A stretch of DNA of 64,000 bases. Origin: Candidatus Marimicrobium litorale. GTDB lineage: Bacteria; Pseudomonadota; Gammaproteobacteria; Pseudomonadales; Halieaceae. The position numbers were made by a program, and so were the translations under genes. Position 1 is the stretch's first letter, and each line of letters begins with the position of its first letter. The notes under the pieces were generated by a model that saw nothing but the letters and a program-made list of their open reading frames with translations, was not told where the DNA came from and ran no database searches. Shown here piece after piece: positions 8,847-18,027 of the stretch. The DNA lies in contig NZ_SHNO01000001.1 in NCBI RefSeq assembly GCF_026262645.1, positions 992,001 through 1,056,000 of the forward strand, in the 5' to 3' direction.

Positions 8847-9365
8847 CTACCTTCTACGTGCTGCTTTACGCTTAGCTTTTGCTTTAGGCTTTTTCTTGGC
8901 CTTGGGCTTAGCTTTTGCTTTGGGCTTTTTCTTGGCCTTGGGCTTGGCTTTTGCTTTAGGCTTTTTCTTGGCCTTGGGCTTGGCTTTTGCTTTAGGCTTT
9001 TTCTTGGCCTTGGGCTTGGCTTTTGCTTTAGGCTTTTTCTTGGCCTTGGGCTTGGCTTTTGCTTTGGGCTTTTTCTTGGCCTTGGGCTTAGCTTTTGCTT
9101 TAGGCTTTTTCTTGGCCTTGGGCTTAGCTTTTGCTTTAGGCTTTTTCTTGGCCTTGGGCTTGGCTTTTGCTTTGGGCTTTTTCTTGGCCTTGGGCTTGGC
9201 TTTTGCTTTAGGCTTTTTCTTGGCCTTGGGCTTGGCTTTTGCTTTAGGCTTTTTCTTGGCCTTGGGCTTAGCTTTTGCTTTAGGCTTTTTCTTGGCCTTC
9301 GGCTTGGCTCTCGCCTTCGGTTTGGCTTTCGCCTTTCTAACAGCTTTCTTCTTAGCAGTTGCCAT
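8847..9365 (-). CDS. Lysine-rich histone H1-like / AlgP-like repeat protein
   Basis: A 172-residue, extremely basic protein made almost only of Lys, Ala and Pro. After a 24-residue head (MATAKKKAVRK...) it has eleven identical copies of the 12-residue unit KKKPKAKAKPKA, a partial copy, and an Arg-rich end (RKAARRR). Such tails resemble eukaryotic histone H1 C-termini and Pseudomonas AlgP (AlgR3), which bind DNA non-specifically. A role in nucleoid structure or alginate regulation is inference. ATG 9365 is chosen because GGAGAG sits just upstream; an earlier in-frame start would add an unrelated leader. Copy number may vary between strains. Confidence 0.8.
   Translation of the reverse strand: MATAKKKAVRKAKAKPKARAKPKAKKKPKAKAKPKAKKKPKAKAKPKAKKKPKAKAKPKAKKKPKAKAKPKAKKKPKAKAKPKAKKKPKAKAKPKAKKKPKAKAKPKAKKKPKAKAKPKAKKKPKAKAKPKAKKKPKAKAKPKAKKKPKAKAKPKAKKKPKAKAKRKAARRR
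8890..9305. repeat. 36-bp minisatellite encoding the KKKPKAKAKPKA units
   Basis: About eleven head-to-tail 36-bp units inside the histone-like gene. Units differ mainly by single G/A changes (ttaggc/ttgggc, ttggct/ttagct) at synonymous positions. The amino-acid repeat is therefore perfect while the DNA repeat is not, which points to purifying selection on the protein. Boundaries are approximate. Confidence 0.9.
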
Positions 9366-9552
9366 TACGCATCTCTCCAGACAGTTAATGGGGGTCACGC
9401 CTGATCAAAAGTAGCAACAATGCAATAGACTTACAATAGGCTAAAGTGTAGAAAATTCGCATGCTCGATTTCCACAATTCCAAATTATTTGTCTGCAAAA
9501 ACCAAGATTGACCCGATGAAACTTTTTTACACTGCAGTAAAAGTGACGCTGA

Positions 9553-10203
<651 letters not shown>

Positions 10204-10311
10204 CTATCCCCTATCGCTAGTACGTTAAAAGGTTGATTGCGACTGAACCAGCAGCGCGGCATGGAAAGAGCGCTAACATACACAGCGCGCCCGTTAGTGA
10301 CAAGTCTCTGG

Positions 10312-11118
10312 TCAGGAGCCCTTGGCTAGCTCCCACAGTTCGTCCAGCTGATCATCATTCATGTCAATAATCTCACGGCCACCCTGCTTCGCGGCAGCCT
10401 CCATCCGGCGAAAACGCTTCTCAAACTTGCTGGTTGAACGACGCAGCATCGATTCTGCGTCCAGGCCCAGGTGTCGGGAAACATTGACACAGCTGTACAG
10501 GACATCGCCCATTTCGTCAGCGATTTCTGCCGCGACGCCTGCGTCAATCGCGCTGCGCAGCTCTTCAATTTCATCTTCGAGCCTGATAATGACATCGGCC
10601 ACATCATTCCAATCAAAGTTAACCCCGGCCGCACGTTTCTGGACTTTCTGGGCGCGCGGCAATGCGGGTAACGCATGGGGTATATCGGCCAGAATGCCCT
10701 CTTCCTGCCGCGCCCTGCGCTCCATCTGTTTAATCTCTTCCCAGCTCGACTTCACGTCCGCTACTGAACTGCGCTCGCTCACCACCCCCTCTATTTCTGC
10801 ATCGGCGAATACGTGGGGATGCCTGCGAAGCAACTTCTCGACCAAGTTATTGACCACCCCCGCAAAGGAAAATAATGCACGTTCTTCTCCCAGTTGGGCG
10901 TAGAAAACAACCTGGAAGAGCACATCTCCCAGTTCCTCCGCCACATGAGGGTAATCGCTGCTTTCGATTGCCTCCACAAGCTCGTAACATTCCTCAAGCG
11001 TAGACGACACTATGCTATGAAAATCTTGACCTATGTCCCAGGGACAACCGGTTTGCGGATCACGCAAACGCTGCATCACTCTCAGCAGGTCAGCAATGGT
11101 ATATTCATACTCCTGCAT
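10312..11118 (-). CDS. mazG: Nucleoside triphosphate pyrophosphohydrolase MazG
   Basis: Hydrolyses NTPs and dNTPs to monophosphate and pyrophosphate. The 268-residue protein has two tandem MazG domains: the first has GCPWDIGQDFHSI and the EECYELVEAIE metal motif, the second has GVNFDWNDV and DEIEELRSAI. The start is placed at ATG 11118, which gives the usual N-terminus (MQEYEYTIADLLRVMQ) and avoids a large overlap with relA. It is last in a cysM-relA-mazG operon. In E. coli MazG is linked to ppGpp turnover, which fits relA next door. Confidence 0.94.
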   Translation of the reverse strand: MQEYEYTIADLLRVMQRLRDPQTGCPWDIGQDFHSIVSSTLEECYELVEAIESSDYPHVAEELGDVLFQVVFYAQLGEERALFSFAGVVNNLVEKLLRRHPHVFADAEIEGVVSERSSVADVKSSWEEIKQMERRARQEEGILADIPHALPALPRAQKVQKRAAGVNFDWNDVADVIIRLEDEIEELRSAIDAGVAAEIADEMGDVLYSCVNVSRHLGLDAESMLRRSTSKFEKRFRRMEAAAKQGGREIIDMNDDQLDELWELAKGS

Positions 11119-11132
11119 AGGGTGTTGTGACC

Positions 11133-13361
11133 TCAACCCGACTGCCGGGCCACAGAGATGACGTTTTTCAGACGCCCAATGCGTTCCAAAAGCTTTGATA
11201 GGGACGCCAGTTCCGGCAATTCTACGCACAGACGCATGGATGCCGTGGCGGTCGCACGATGAGTTTGCGTGTTAATACTGATGACATTGATGCGCGCATT
11301 AGCACATAGTGCAGTGATATCGCGCAATAATCCCTGTCGATCATGGGCGGTGATACCAATATCAACCTCATAGTGCTCACTGGCCTCATCGCCCCACTCC
11401 AATTCAATCAGCCGGCCGAGAGCCCCTTTCCGCATCCGCACAACTCTTGCGCAATCGGTAAGATGCACACTCACACCCTTGCCCTGAGTGATATAACCAA
11501 CAATGGCATCCCCCGGCAGGGGTTTACAGCATCCGGCCATGTGCATGCGCAGATTGCCAGCCCCGGCCATATGAACACCGTCACGATTTTGGCCCGCTGC
11601 GGTTACCGTCATCCGCAGTTGCGTTTCAGGTGCCCGCTCGACCAGTTCCTGAGCTGCATTCAATACCGCTGACGAGGACATGTCGCTGCAACCGACCGCC
11701 GCGAACATGTCCTCGACCGTATTACACTGTACTTTTCGCGCTATACGTTGATAATCGAGGCTTGTCAGGGCCAGTCGCTTGAACTCGCGCTCCAGCAGGT
11801 GTCGACCTGTTGTTATATTGTCTTCCCTGGCCCGACTCTTGAACCAGTCCTGCGCCTTCGCCCGCGCTCGAGAGGTCTTCAGATACCCCAACTCTGCTTG
11901 CAGCCAATCGCGTCGCGGGACCGCCTCGTCACCCGTCAGAATCTCTACGCGCTCCCCGGTGTTTAACTCGTAGGTCAGCGGCACAAGAGCGCCATTCACC
12001 TTGGCGCCACGACAGCGGTGACCTATTTCTGTATGCACGTGATAGGCAAAGTCCAGTGGCGTGGCGCCGCATGCCAAATTAACCACATCCCCATTGGGGG
12101 TGAAGGCGTAAACGCGATCCTGCGCCATGTTGAAGCTGAATTGTTCAGCGACGGACTCGGAATCACCCGTTTCCTCATGCCAGTCCAGCACTTGACGCAA
12201 CCAGGCAATTTTCTCCTCATAGGTGCTAGCCAGGCCATTTTCGCCATCTGAGCCTTTGTACCGCCAGTGTGCGCAAACGCCCAATTCAGCCTCCTCGTCC
12301 ATTTTTTCGGTGCGTATCTGTATCTCGAGAGTCTTGCCTGCGGGACCAATCACCGCGGTATGAAGAGAGCGATAGCCGTTTTCCTTCGGATGGGCGACGT
12401 AGTCATCGAATTCATTAGGTATATTGCGCCACAGTCCATGGACCAAGCCCAGTGTGGCGTAGCAATCCTGAACTTCAGGAACAAGAATACGAACAGCGCG
12501 TATATCAAATACCTGAGAGAAACCAATCCCCTTGCGCTGCATCTTTCGCCAAATGCTGTAAATATGCTTGGCTCGCCCGATAATCTCGAACTCTAAACCC
12601 GCCTGCTCCAGAATTCGGGTTAACTCTTCTTTGACCGTCGCAATAAACTGATCTCGCTCCAGGCGCTTGCCATCCAGCAACCCGGCAATCTTGCGATAGG
12701 ATTCGGGATGTATGTAGCGGAAGGAAAGATCCTCCAGCTCCCACTTCAAGTGGCCGATGCCCAGCCGGTGAGCGAGGGGCGCATAGACATCAAATACCTC
12801 TCTCCCCACCTGGCGACGGCGCTGCTCATCCTCTTTTACGGAGCGAATGGCACAGGTACGCTCGGCCAGTTTTATCAGCGCCACTCTTACGTCATCGACC
12901 ATGGCGACTAGCATCTTGCGGACGTTGTCTTTTTGACCATGGGCCTGGCCCAATACAGGGTTATCTGTTTGTAAACGCAGATCGCCGACTGCAGCCATAC
13001 GCAGCACGCCATCAATGAGGCCGGCAACACCGCCGCCGAATTGACTGCGAACATCCTCCTCGGACAGCCGCTGCTCACGTACCGGACGGTAAAGAATACC
13101 TGCCAGCAGACACTCCACTCCCACATGCAGATCCGCCAGTATGGTGGCTATATCCAAACCCGCGACCAAACAATTAGGCTCTCCAGACCAATCTCCTGAA
13201 TCCACCGGCGCCACTTTTTCCACTCTCTGCAGTAGCTGACACGCTGTCAGCAATTGCCTCTGCTCATCGGGTTCCATGGTGGTGGGTAGGTGATTTATCC
13301 AGGCACTGAAATCAATATCACCGTGATCATCGACAAGGGTCTGCTGGCGGACATGGACCAT
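11133..13361 (-). CDS. relA: GTP pyrophosphokinase RelA
   Basis: Ribosome-associated (p)ppGpp synthetase of the stringent response, 742 residues (E. coli RelA has 744). Domains in order: a degenerate HD hydrolase region without the HD pair, so probably synthesis only; a synthetase domain (YRSLHTAVIGPAGKT and EIQIRTEKMDEEAELG); a TGS domain (VYAFTPNGDVVNLACGATPLD); a zinc-finger region (HMAGCCKPLPGDAIVG); and a C-terminal ACT domain (from about residue 665). It lies 7 bases after cysM and 14 before mazG in one operon. Confidence 0.96.
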   Translation of the reverse strand: MVHVRQQTLVDDHGDIDFSAWINHLPTTMEPDEQRQLLTACQLLQRVEKVAPVDSGDWSGEPNCLVAGLDIATILADLHVGVECLLAGILYRPVREQRLSEEDVRSQFGGGVAGLIDGVLRMAAVGDLRLQTDNPVLGQAHGQKDNVRKMLVAMVDDVRVALIKLAERTCAIRSVKEDEQRRRQVGREVFDVYAPLAHRLGIGHLKWELEDLSFRYIHPESYRKIAGLLDGKRLERDQFIATVKEELTRILEQAGLEFEIIGRAKHIYSIWRKMQRKGIGFSQVFDIRAVRILVPEVQDCYATLGLVHGLWRNIPNEFDDYVAHPKENGYRSLHTAVIGPAGKTLEIQIRTEKMDEEAELGVCAHWRYKGSDGENGLASTYEEKIAWLRQVLDWHEETGDSESVAEQFSFNMAQDRVYAFTPNGDVVNLACGATPLDFAYHVHTEIGHRCRGAKVNGALVPLTYELNTGERVEILTGDEAVPRRDWLQAELGYLKTSRARAKAQDWFKSRAREDNITTGRHLLEREFKRLALTSLDYQRIARKVQCNTVEDMFAAVGCSDMSSSAVLNAAQELVERAPETQLRMTVTAAGQNRDGVHMAGAGNLRMHMAGCCKPLPGDAIVGYITQGKGVSVHLTDCARVVRMRKGALGRLIELEWGDEASEHYEVDIGITAHDRQGLLRDITALCANARINVISINTQTHRATATASMRLCVELPELASLSKLLERIGRLKNVISVARQSG

Positions 13362-13367
13362 AGTCGT

Positions 13368-14273
13368 CTACGCCTTCTCGCCCTGCCCAAAGACACCGGT
13401 CGACAGGTATCGGTCGCCCCTGTCACAAATAATGGCGACAATGACAGCATTCTCAAGCTCCGCGGACAGGCGCAGAGCGGCGGCTATCGACCCGCCGGAG
13501 GAGACTCCGCAGAATATGCCTTCTTCCCTTGCCAGTCGGCGCATCACATGCTCGGACTCTTCCTGCGAAATATCAATCACTGTGTCGACCCGGGGGGCCT
13601 CGTAGATTTTTGGCAGGTAGGCTTCAGGCCAACGACGAATACCGGGAATGCTGGAACCTTCAAGCGGCTGCAGGCCCACGATTTGTATTGCCGGATTTTG
13701 TTGTTTCAAGTAACTGGAACAACCCATGATCGTACCCGTTGTGCCCATTGAACTCACAAAATGCGTAACGCTGCCCCCAGTTTGCTGCCAAATTTCCGGA
13801 CCCGTGCCGACAAAATGAGCCCGCGGATTGTCGGGGTTGCCAAACTGATCCAAAACACGGCCACGCCCCTCTGACTGCATCGTTAATGCAAGGTCTCGTG
13901 CGCCCTCCATTCCCTCTCGCTGGGAAACTTCCACCAGCTCAGCGCCGTAGGCTGACATGGCTTGCTTGCGCTCGTCGCTCATATGAGAAGGCATCACCAG
14001 CACCAGATGATAGCCTCGAATAGCCGCGGCCATTGCCAAAGCAATGCCTGTGTTTCCGCTCGTCGCCTCGATCAGGGTGTCTCCCGGCTTGATATCTCCG
14101 CGCAGCTCAGCTTCACGGATCATGCTTAAAGCGGGACGGTCCTTCACTGATCCGGCGGGGTTATTGCCCTCCAGCTTGGCTAGCAGCGTGTTGCTGGTAT
14201 GACCCGGCAGTCTCTGCAATCGCACAAGGGGGGTATTGCCAACAAAGGCTTCTATCGTGGGGTAGTCTGGCAT
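13368..14273 (-). CDS. cysM: Cysteine synthase B
   Basis: PLP enzyme making cysteine (or S-sulfocysteine from thiosulfate) from O-acetylserine. The 301-residue protein carries the PLP lysine in NPAGSVKDRP, the SGNTG phosphate loop and the SSMGTTGTIMG loop. It matches CysM more than CysK in length and in GIRRWPEAYLP. It is first in an operon with relA and mazG. In Pseudomonas the rRNA methyltransferase rlmD lies between cysM and relA; here only 6 bases separate them and rlmD is absent. A palindrome overlapping a possible -10 element lies just upstream. Confidence 0.95.
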   Translation of the reverse strand: MPDYPTIEAFVGNTPLVRLQRLPGHTSNTLLAKLEGNNPAGSVKDRPALSMIREAELRGDIKPGDTLIEATSGNTGIALAMAAAIRGYHLVLVMPSHMSDERKQAMSAYGAELVEVSQREGMEGARDLALTMQSEGRGRVLDQFGNPDNPRAHFVGTGPEIWQQTGGSVTHFVSSMGTTGTIMGCSSYLKQQNPAIQIVGLQPLEGSSIPGIRRWPEAYLPKIYEAPRVDTVIDISQEESEHVMRRLAREEGIFCGVSSGGSIAAALRLSAELENAVIVAIICDRGDRYLSTGVFGQGEKA

Positions 14274-14295
14274 GGGTTCGTCGCTTACATCGAGG

Positions 14296-14318
14296 CCCTA
14301 ATTATATCGAAATTAGGG
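14296..14318 (-). promoter_or_regulatory. Palindrome overlapping a possible cysM -10 box
   Basis: A perfect 8-base inverted repeat, CCCTAATT (14296-14303) and AATTAGGG (14311-14318), with a 7-base spacer. On the minus strand it contains TATAAT (14306-14301), about 28 bases before the cysM ATG. There is no recognisable -35 hexamer. This looks more like an operator over a promoter than a terminator, since no U-tract follows on either strand. The regulator is unknown. Confidence 0.4.
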
Positions 14319-14374
14319 GGCCGGGGGCATGCTGATTTTTTGGCCCCATTCCTGCGCCAAAATACGAGACGGCG

Positions 14375-15166
14375 TTATTCCTCGTCCTGCGGACCTGACG
14401 CCGCTCCCGGCCTCTTCCACGCCCCCCTGGCAAACAGTTGACGGCTTTTAAGCGGCTCCTCTCCCAGATGAGCCGCCAGAGCTTCTCGCATCAGGGTGCG
14501 TGCGGTCTGCCGGACATGCCCTTCAATTTCACCACGCGCCATCGCCAGCAAATCCGTGCCGGGCAAATCCGTGCCGGGCAAATCCGCGCCGGGCGAGTCC
14601 GCGCCGGGCGAATCATCCGACGACTCACCGGCACGACGGCGCACAAGACCGGCGCCGGGCTGGTAATGGTAAAAGGCCTCTGGACGTACAGGCAACCCTG
14701 TTACTCCCTCGATCGTCAGTTCGAGCCGGTAACCCAATTCCTCCAATAGACGCATCTCAAACAGGCGTAATCCCACATCTATCATCTGCAGATGAGCCAG
14801 TTGCTGCACCGTATCGTTATAGGCAGCGAAAAGGCGGGGATGAGGATCATCACGGTGTAACAGACGTACCAGCAACTCATTCACGTAGAGTCCGCTGAAC
14901 AAGCGATCTCCTACCAGCTCAACCCGCCCGGGCGCAGACTCGACACTGCGCAGCGTCTTTAACTCATTACCCCCGGAAAAGGACAGAAGCAGCGGGATAA
15001 ACGGTTGCAATAATCCTGCCTTGCTACCTTTGCGAGTCTGTCTTCGCGCGCCTTTTGCCACCAGCCCAACGCGACCGAATTCCGCGGTGAACACGTCCAA
15101 CAGCGCACTGCTGTCACCATAGGGCCTGCTGTGAATCACGTAACCCGGCTGCAGATTGACGCGCAT
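14375..15166 (-). CDS. recO: DNA repair protein RecO
   Basis: RecO helps load RecA at SSB-coated gaps in the RecFOR pathway. The 263-residue protein has an N-terminal OB fold (GYVIHSRPYGDSSALLDVFT) and the helical C-terminal region (LFEMRLLEELGY). ATG 15166 is chosen as giving the family N-terminus (MRVNLQPGYV). The usual Cys motif after the middle helices is not evident. Near residue 190 there is a short low-complexity insert of repeated SPGAD/LPGTD units encoded by a 15-bp tandem repeat. It is last gene of the lepA-lepB-rnc-era-recO block. Confidence 0.92.
   Translation of the reverse strand: MRVNLQPGYVIHSRPYGDSSALLDVFTAEFGRVGLVAKGARRQTRKGSKAGLLQPFIPLLLSFSGGNELKTLRSVESAPGRVELVGDRLFSGLYVNELLVRLLHRDDPHPRLFAAYNDTVQQLAHLQMIDVGLRLFEMRLLEELGYRLELTIEGVTGLPVRPEAFYHYQPGAGLVRRRAGESSDDSPGADSPGADLPGTDLPGTDLLAMARGEIEGHVRQTARTLMREALAAHLGEEPLKSRQLFARGAWKRPGAASGPQDEE
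14551..14610. repeat. 15-bp tandem repeat inside recO
   Basis: Four head-to-tail copies of aatcc(g)(t/c)gccgggc(a/g): 14551-14565, 14566-14580, 14581-14595 and 14596-14610. They encode repeated (S/L)PG(A/T)D units in RecO. The reading frame is kept because the unit is a multiple of three. Confidence 0.85.
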
Positions 15167-15183
15167 ATCAGTTGCCCGAGTAA

Positions 15184-16086
15184 TTACTGATCGTCGTAGC
15201 CAAGGCTGCGCAGCGCGCGCTCGTCGTCTGACCACCCGGATTTGACCTTGACCCAGAGGCGAAGCATTACCTGATTGTCAAATAGCCTCTCCATATCTGA
15301 CCGTGCCTCACTACCGATAGAGCGCAAGCGAGCGCCTTTCTCACCGATCAGTATTTTCTTCTGCCCCTTGCGCTCGACAAAAATCAACGCCGAAATATGC
15401 AAGATGCCCTCTTCCTGAGCAAAATCCTCAATCTCCACCGTAACGGTGTAAGGCAGTTCATCGCCCAACTGCCTGACGATTTTCTCCCGCACGATCTCCG
15501 AGGCCAGGAAGCGCTGACTGCGATCTGTCAGCTGGTCTTCCGGGAAAAAAAATACAGAGGCAGGTAGCCTTTTGACTATTTCGTCTTCAAGAGCAACTAC
15601 ATTGTGCTGCCGCAGGGCAGACACCGGCAGGATTGCCTCAAATCCAGCTTTTGACGACAGCTGCTCCAGATGAGGCAGAAGCTCTCGCTTGTCTTCCAAC
15701 AAATCGACTTTATTCACAACCAGCAATACAGGCACCTCGATGCCCTGCAGCTGATCCAGCACCCATTCGTCTTCAGAAGTCCAGGCCGTGCGATCCACCA
15801 CAAACAACACTAAATCGACGTCGCGGATCGCAGAGGACGCCGCCCGATTCATATACCGATTGATGGCCTTGTCTGCATCTTGATGCAGACCCGGTGTGTC
15901 AACGAAGATGATCTGCGCGTGTCCCTCTGTTTTTATGCCAAGGACCTGATGACGCGTGGTCTGCGGCTTGCGCGAGGTAATACTGATTTTTTGCCCGAGC
16001 AGATGATTCAGCAGCGTAGATTTTCCGACATTGGGCCGACCTATAATAGCGACATAACCGCAGCGAGTGGCGGCTTCAGCGACCAT
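15184..16086 (-). CDS. era: GTPase Era
   Basis: Essential GTPase that binds the 3' end of 16S rRNA and assists 30S assembly. The 300-residue protein shows G1 (GRPNVGKS), G3 (DTPGLH) and G4 (NKVD), then a C-terminal KH domain ([10 protein letters not shown] near residue 240). The start is set at ATG 16086, which overlaps the end of rnc by 11 bases, a common arrangement; the open frame to 16167 adds an unrelated leader inside rnc. It is followed by recO after 17 bases. Confidence 0.95.
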   Translation of the reverse strand: MVAEAATRCGYVAIIGRPNVGKSTLLNHLLGQKISITSRKPQTTRHQVLGIKTEGHAQIIFVDTPGLHQDADKAINRYMNRAASSAIRDVDLVLFVVDRTAWTSEDEWVLDQLQGIEVPVLLVVNKVDLLEDKRELLPHLEQLSSKAGFEAILPVSALRQHNVVALEDEIVKRLPASVFFFPEDQLTDRSQRFLASEIVREKIVRQLGDELPYTVTVEIEDFAQEEGILHISALIFVERKGQKKILIGEKGARLRSIGSEARSDMERLFDNQVMLRLWVKVKSGWSDDERALRSLGYDDQ

Positions 16087-16750
16087 GAGCGAGTAACTTC
16101 TCCAGTACTCTACTGGCAGCGTCCATCTCAGCCTTGCGCCGACTGGAGCCCTTCCCGCTTGCGTCAATGGAGCGCTGTGGTATCTGACAAATCACCTTGA
16201 ACTGCCTGTCATGATCTGCGCCCGCGGTCTCCACTACTGCATACTCTGGCAGGGGCTCTCCCCTGTGCTGCAGAAATTCCTGCAGGCGAGTCTTGGCGTC
16301 TTTGGCACCCGGAGACAGTTGCTCTAGTCGCGCTTCGAACAGCTTGTGCACACAGCCCTGACACTCTGCATAGCCTCCGTCGAGAAAGAGTGCACCAAGG
16401 ATCGCCTCTAGCGCATCTGCGAGTATCGAAGCGCGTCTATGACCACCACTTTTTTTCTCTCCGGAGCCAAACTTGAGATACTCCCCCAGGGACATCTCGC
16501 GGGCGACTTCGGCAAGCGTATCACCCTTCACCAACGCGGCGCGCATGCGACTGAGCTCGCCCTCCCGGGACTCAGGGAAGGCACGAAAGAGCATTTCTGC
16601 GATAACGTGATTCAGAATAGAGTCGCCAAGAAACTCCAATCGCTCATTATTGCGGCCCCCTGCGCTACGGTGGGTCAGGGCGAGCTCGAGCAATCCAGGG
16701 TCTCTAAACTCATACCCTATGATTTTCTGCAAAAGGAGGCTATCAGTCAT
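16076..16750 (-). CDS. rnc: Ribonuclease III
   Basis: Double-strand-specific endoribonuclease that matures rRNA precursors. The 224-residue protein has the RNase III signature [12 protein letters not shown] (residues 35-46), acidic catalytic residues further on ([15 protein letters not shown]), and a C-terminal dsRNA-binding domain from about residue 153. It overlaps era, and the DUF4845 gene lies 6 bases upstream, so it belongs to the lepB operon. Confidence 0.96.
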   Translation of the reverse strand: MTDSLLLQKIIGYEFRDPGLLELALTHRSAGGRNNERLEFLGDSILNHVIAEMLFRAFPESREGELSRMRAALVKGDTLAEVAREMSLGEYLKFGSGEKKSGGHRRASILADALEAILGALFLDGGYAECQGCVHKLFEARLEQLSPGAKDAKTRLQEFLQHRGEPLPEYAVVETAGADHDRQFKVICQIPQRSIDASGKGSSRRKAEMDAASRVLEKLLAHGR

Positions 16751-16756
16751 TGGCCT

Positions 16757-17155
16757 TTAAGGGGGCGTCGTGAGCGGTGTCGGATCACCAATTTCAAACA
16801 GCAGATCATCAAACTTGAGAACGGCATCGATACGCCACAGGATAGGCATTCTGACTTCATAGCGAGCATCGATATAGTGCTTGCCCTTTTTTCGATAAAC
16901 CTCCACTTCCTTCCAATTTAACTCATAGATCTGGTTCGTATTGAAGGTGTAATCCACCTTACGGCGGATTTCCGAGCTACTTTTTTCTACCGACTCCGGA
17001 TCCTTGACGATATCGACAACAATATCCCTGATCGATATGAATTCGGAATACGGCGGTATCATCTTTATAATGCACATGGCGAAAAAACCGAGCATCGCCA
17101 AGACACCTAATATTCCAACAATACCCATGCCGTGCTGTCGACTACGCGTAATCAT
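16757..17155 (-). CDS. DUF4845 single-pass membrane protein
   Basis: A small protein (132 residues from ATG 17155) with a short basic N-terminus, one transmembrane helix (about residues 10-30, GMGIVGILGVLAMLGFFAM) and a soluble domain outside. It matches the DUF4845 family, regularly found between lepB and rnc in Pseudomonas relatives; its function is unknown. The helix with a preceding Gly resembles a pilin-like N-terminus. The start is chosen because a G-rich ribosome site precedes ATG 17155 and the longer frame would overlap lepB. Confidence 0.8.
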   Translation of the reverse strand: MITRSRQHGMGIVGILGVLAMLGFFAMCIIKMIPPYSEFISIRDIVVDIVKDPESVEKSSSEIRRKVDYTFNTNQIYELNWKEVEVYRKKGKHYIDARYEVRMPILWRIDAVLKFDDLLFEIGDPTPLTTPP

Positions 17156-17181
17156 GATACCCCCAGTCACACCTCTTTTAT

Positions 17182-18024
17182 TTATTGTATCGCACCAACA
17201 CGACTGAAACTGGGCACACTCAAAAAGCGGTCCCAATGCATCCAGATTGCAAATGCCTTTCCGACAATATCACCCTCCGGCACCTGGCCCCACACTCTGC
17301 TATCGCTACTATTATCACGATTGTCACCCATCATGAAATAGTGGCCTGGCTTAACAAGCTCAGAAAAATCCGCTCCCCTGCGGTGAATATCAACTTGCAT
17401 TAGATGATCTGATGCACCCAATTTTTCGAGGCCCACCTGCAGACGTGAGGTTGATTTATCAGTTAACAGCTCCCGCGGAAGCAGCTCACCGTTTACATAT
17501 AGCTGCTTATCTTTGTACGTTACCGTGTCTCCAGGCAGGCCAATGACCCGTTTTATAAAGTAGGTATCGTTCATGTGAGGCGGAAAAAAAACCATTACAT
17601 CGCCCCGCTCGGGCTCGTTGAGGGACAGTACCTTTGTTCGTATCACTGGGAGACGAATGCCGTAGGTGAATTTATTAACCAGTATGTAATCACCGACTTC
17701 CAGCGTCGGCACCATCGAGGACGAAGGAATCTGAAAAGGCTCCACCAGAAACGACCGCAATATGAAAACAACGAAAAGCACCGGGAAAAACGAGCGCGCA
17801 TACTCTACAGGAAGAGGCTCCTTAGCCTTCGCCAGATACTTCTCATTGTATTCGAGAGCATCACGGCTCCCTTTTTCGTCCCAGCGAGGATATCTGGCCT
17901 GCAAGTCCTCGACAATCCGTCTTCGCCCCGGCGCAAAAAACAGGCTATCAAGCAACCACAGAAGACCGCTAACAAAAACCAGTAACACCAAAATAAGGGG
18001 GAAATCCAGCGTGAAGTCGCTCAT
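17182..18024 (-). CDS. lepB: Signal peptidase I
   Basis: Membrane-bound Ser/Lys protease that removes signal peptides on the periplasmic side. The 280-residue protein has an N-terminal helix (about 8-26) and a second helix (about 80-95). The catalytic serine is in the IPSSSMVPTLEVGDYILV segment, the catalytic lysine in DTYFIKRVIGLPGD, and box E is GDNRDNSSDSR. It lies 3 bases after lepA and just before the DUF4845 gene. Confidence 0.96.
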   Translation of the reverse strand: MSDFTLDFPLILVLLVFVSGLLWLLDSLFFAPGRRRIVEDLQARYPRWDEKGSRDALEYNEKYLAKAKEPLPVEYARSFFPVLFVVFILRSFLVEPFQIPSSSMVPTLEVGDYILVNKFTYGIRLPVIRTKVLSLNEPERGDVMVFFPPHMNDTYFIKRVIGLPGDTVTYKDKQLYVNGELLPRELLTDKSTSRLQVGLEKLGASDHLMQVDIHRRGADFSELVKPGHYFMMGDNRDNSSDSRVWGQVPEGDIVGKAFAIWMHWDRFLSVPSFSRVGAIQ

Positions 18025-18027
18025 TGA

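Noticed and set aside
8890-9305. Short regularly repeated DNA that might be a CRISPR array
   Set aside because: Units are contiguous with no unique spacers, and they are translated as a perfect 12-residue repeat.
8896-9414. 172-residue plus-strand open frame of Leu/Phe/Gly/Ala repeats opposite the histone-like gene
   Set aside because: It is the antisense shadow of the 36-bp repeat. It has no ribosome site, and the minus-strand product is a recognised Lys/Ala/Pro type.
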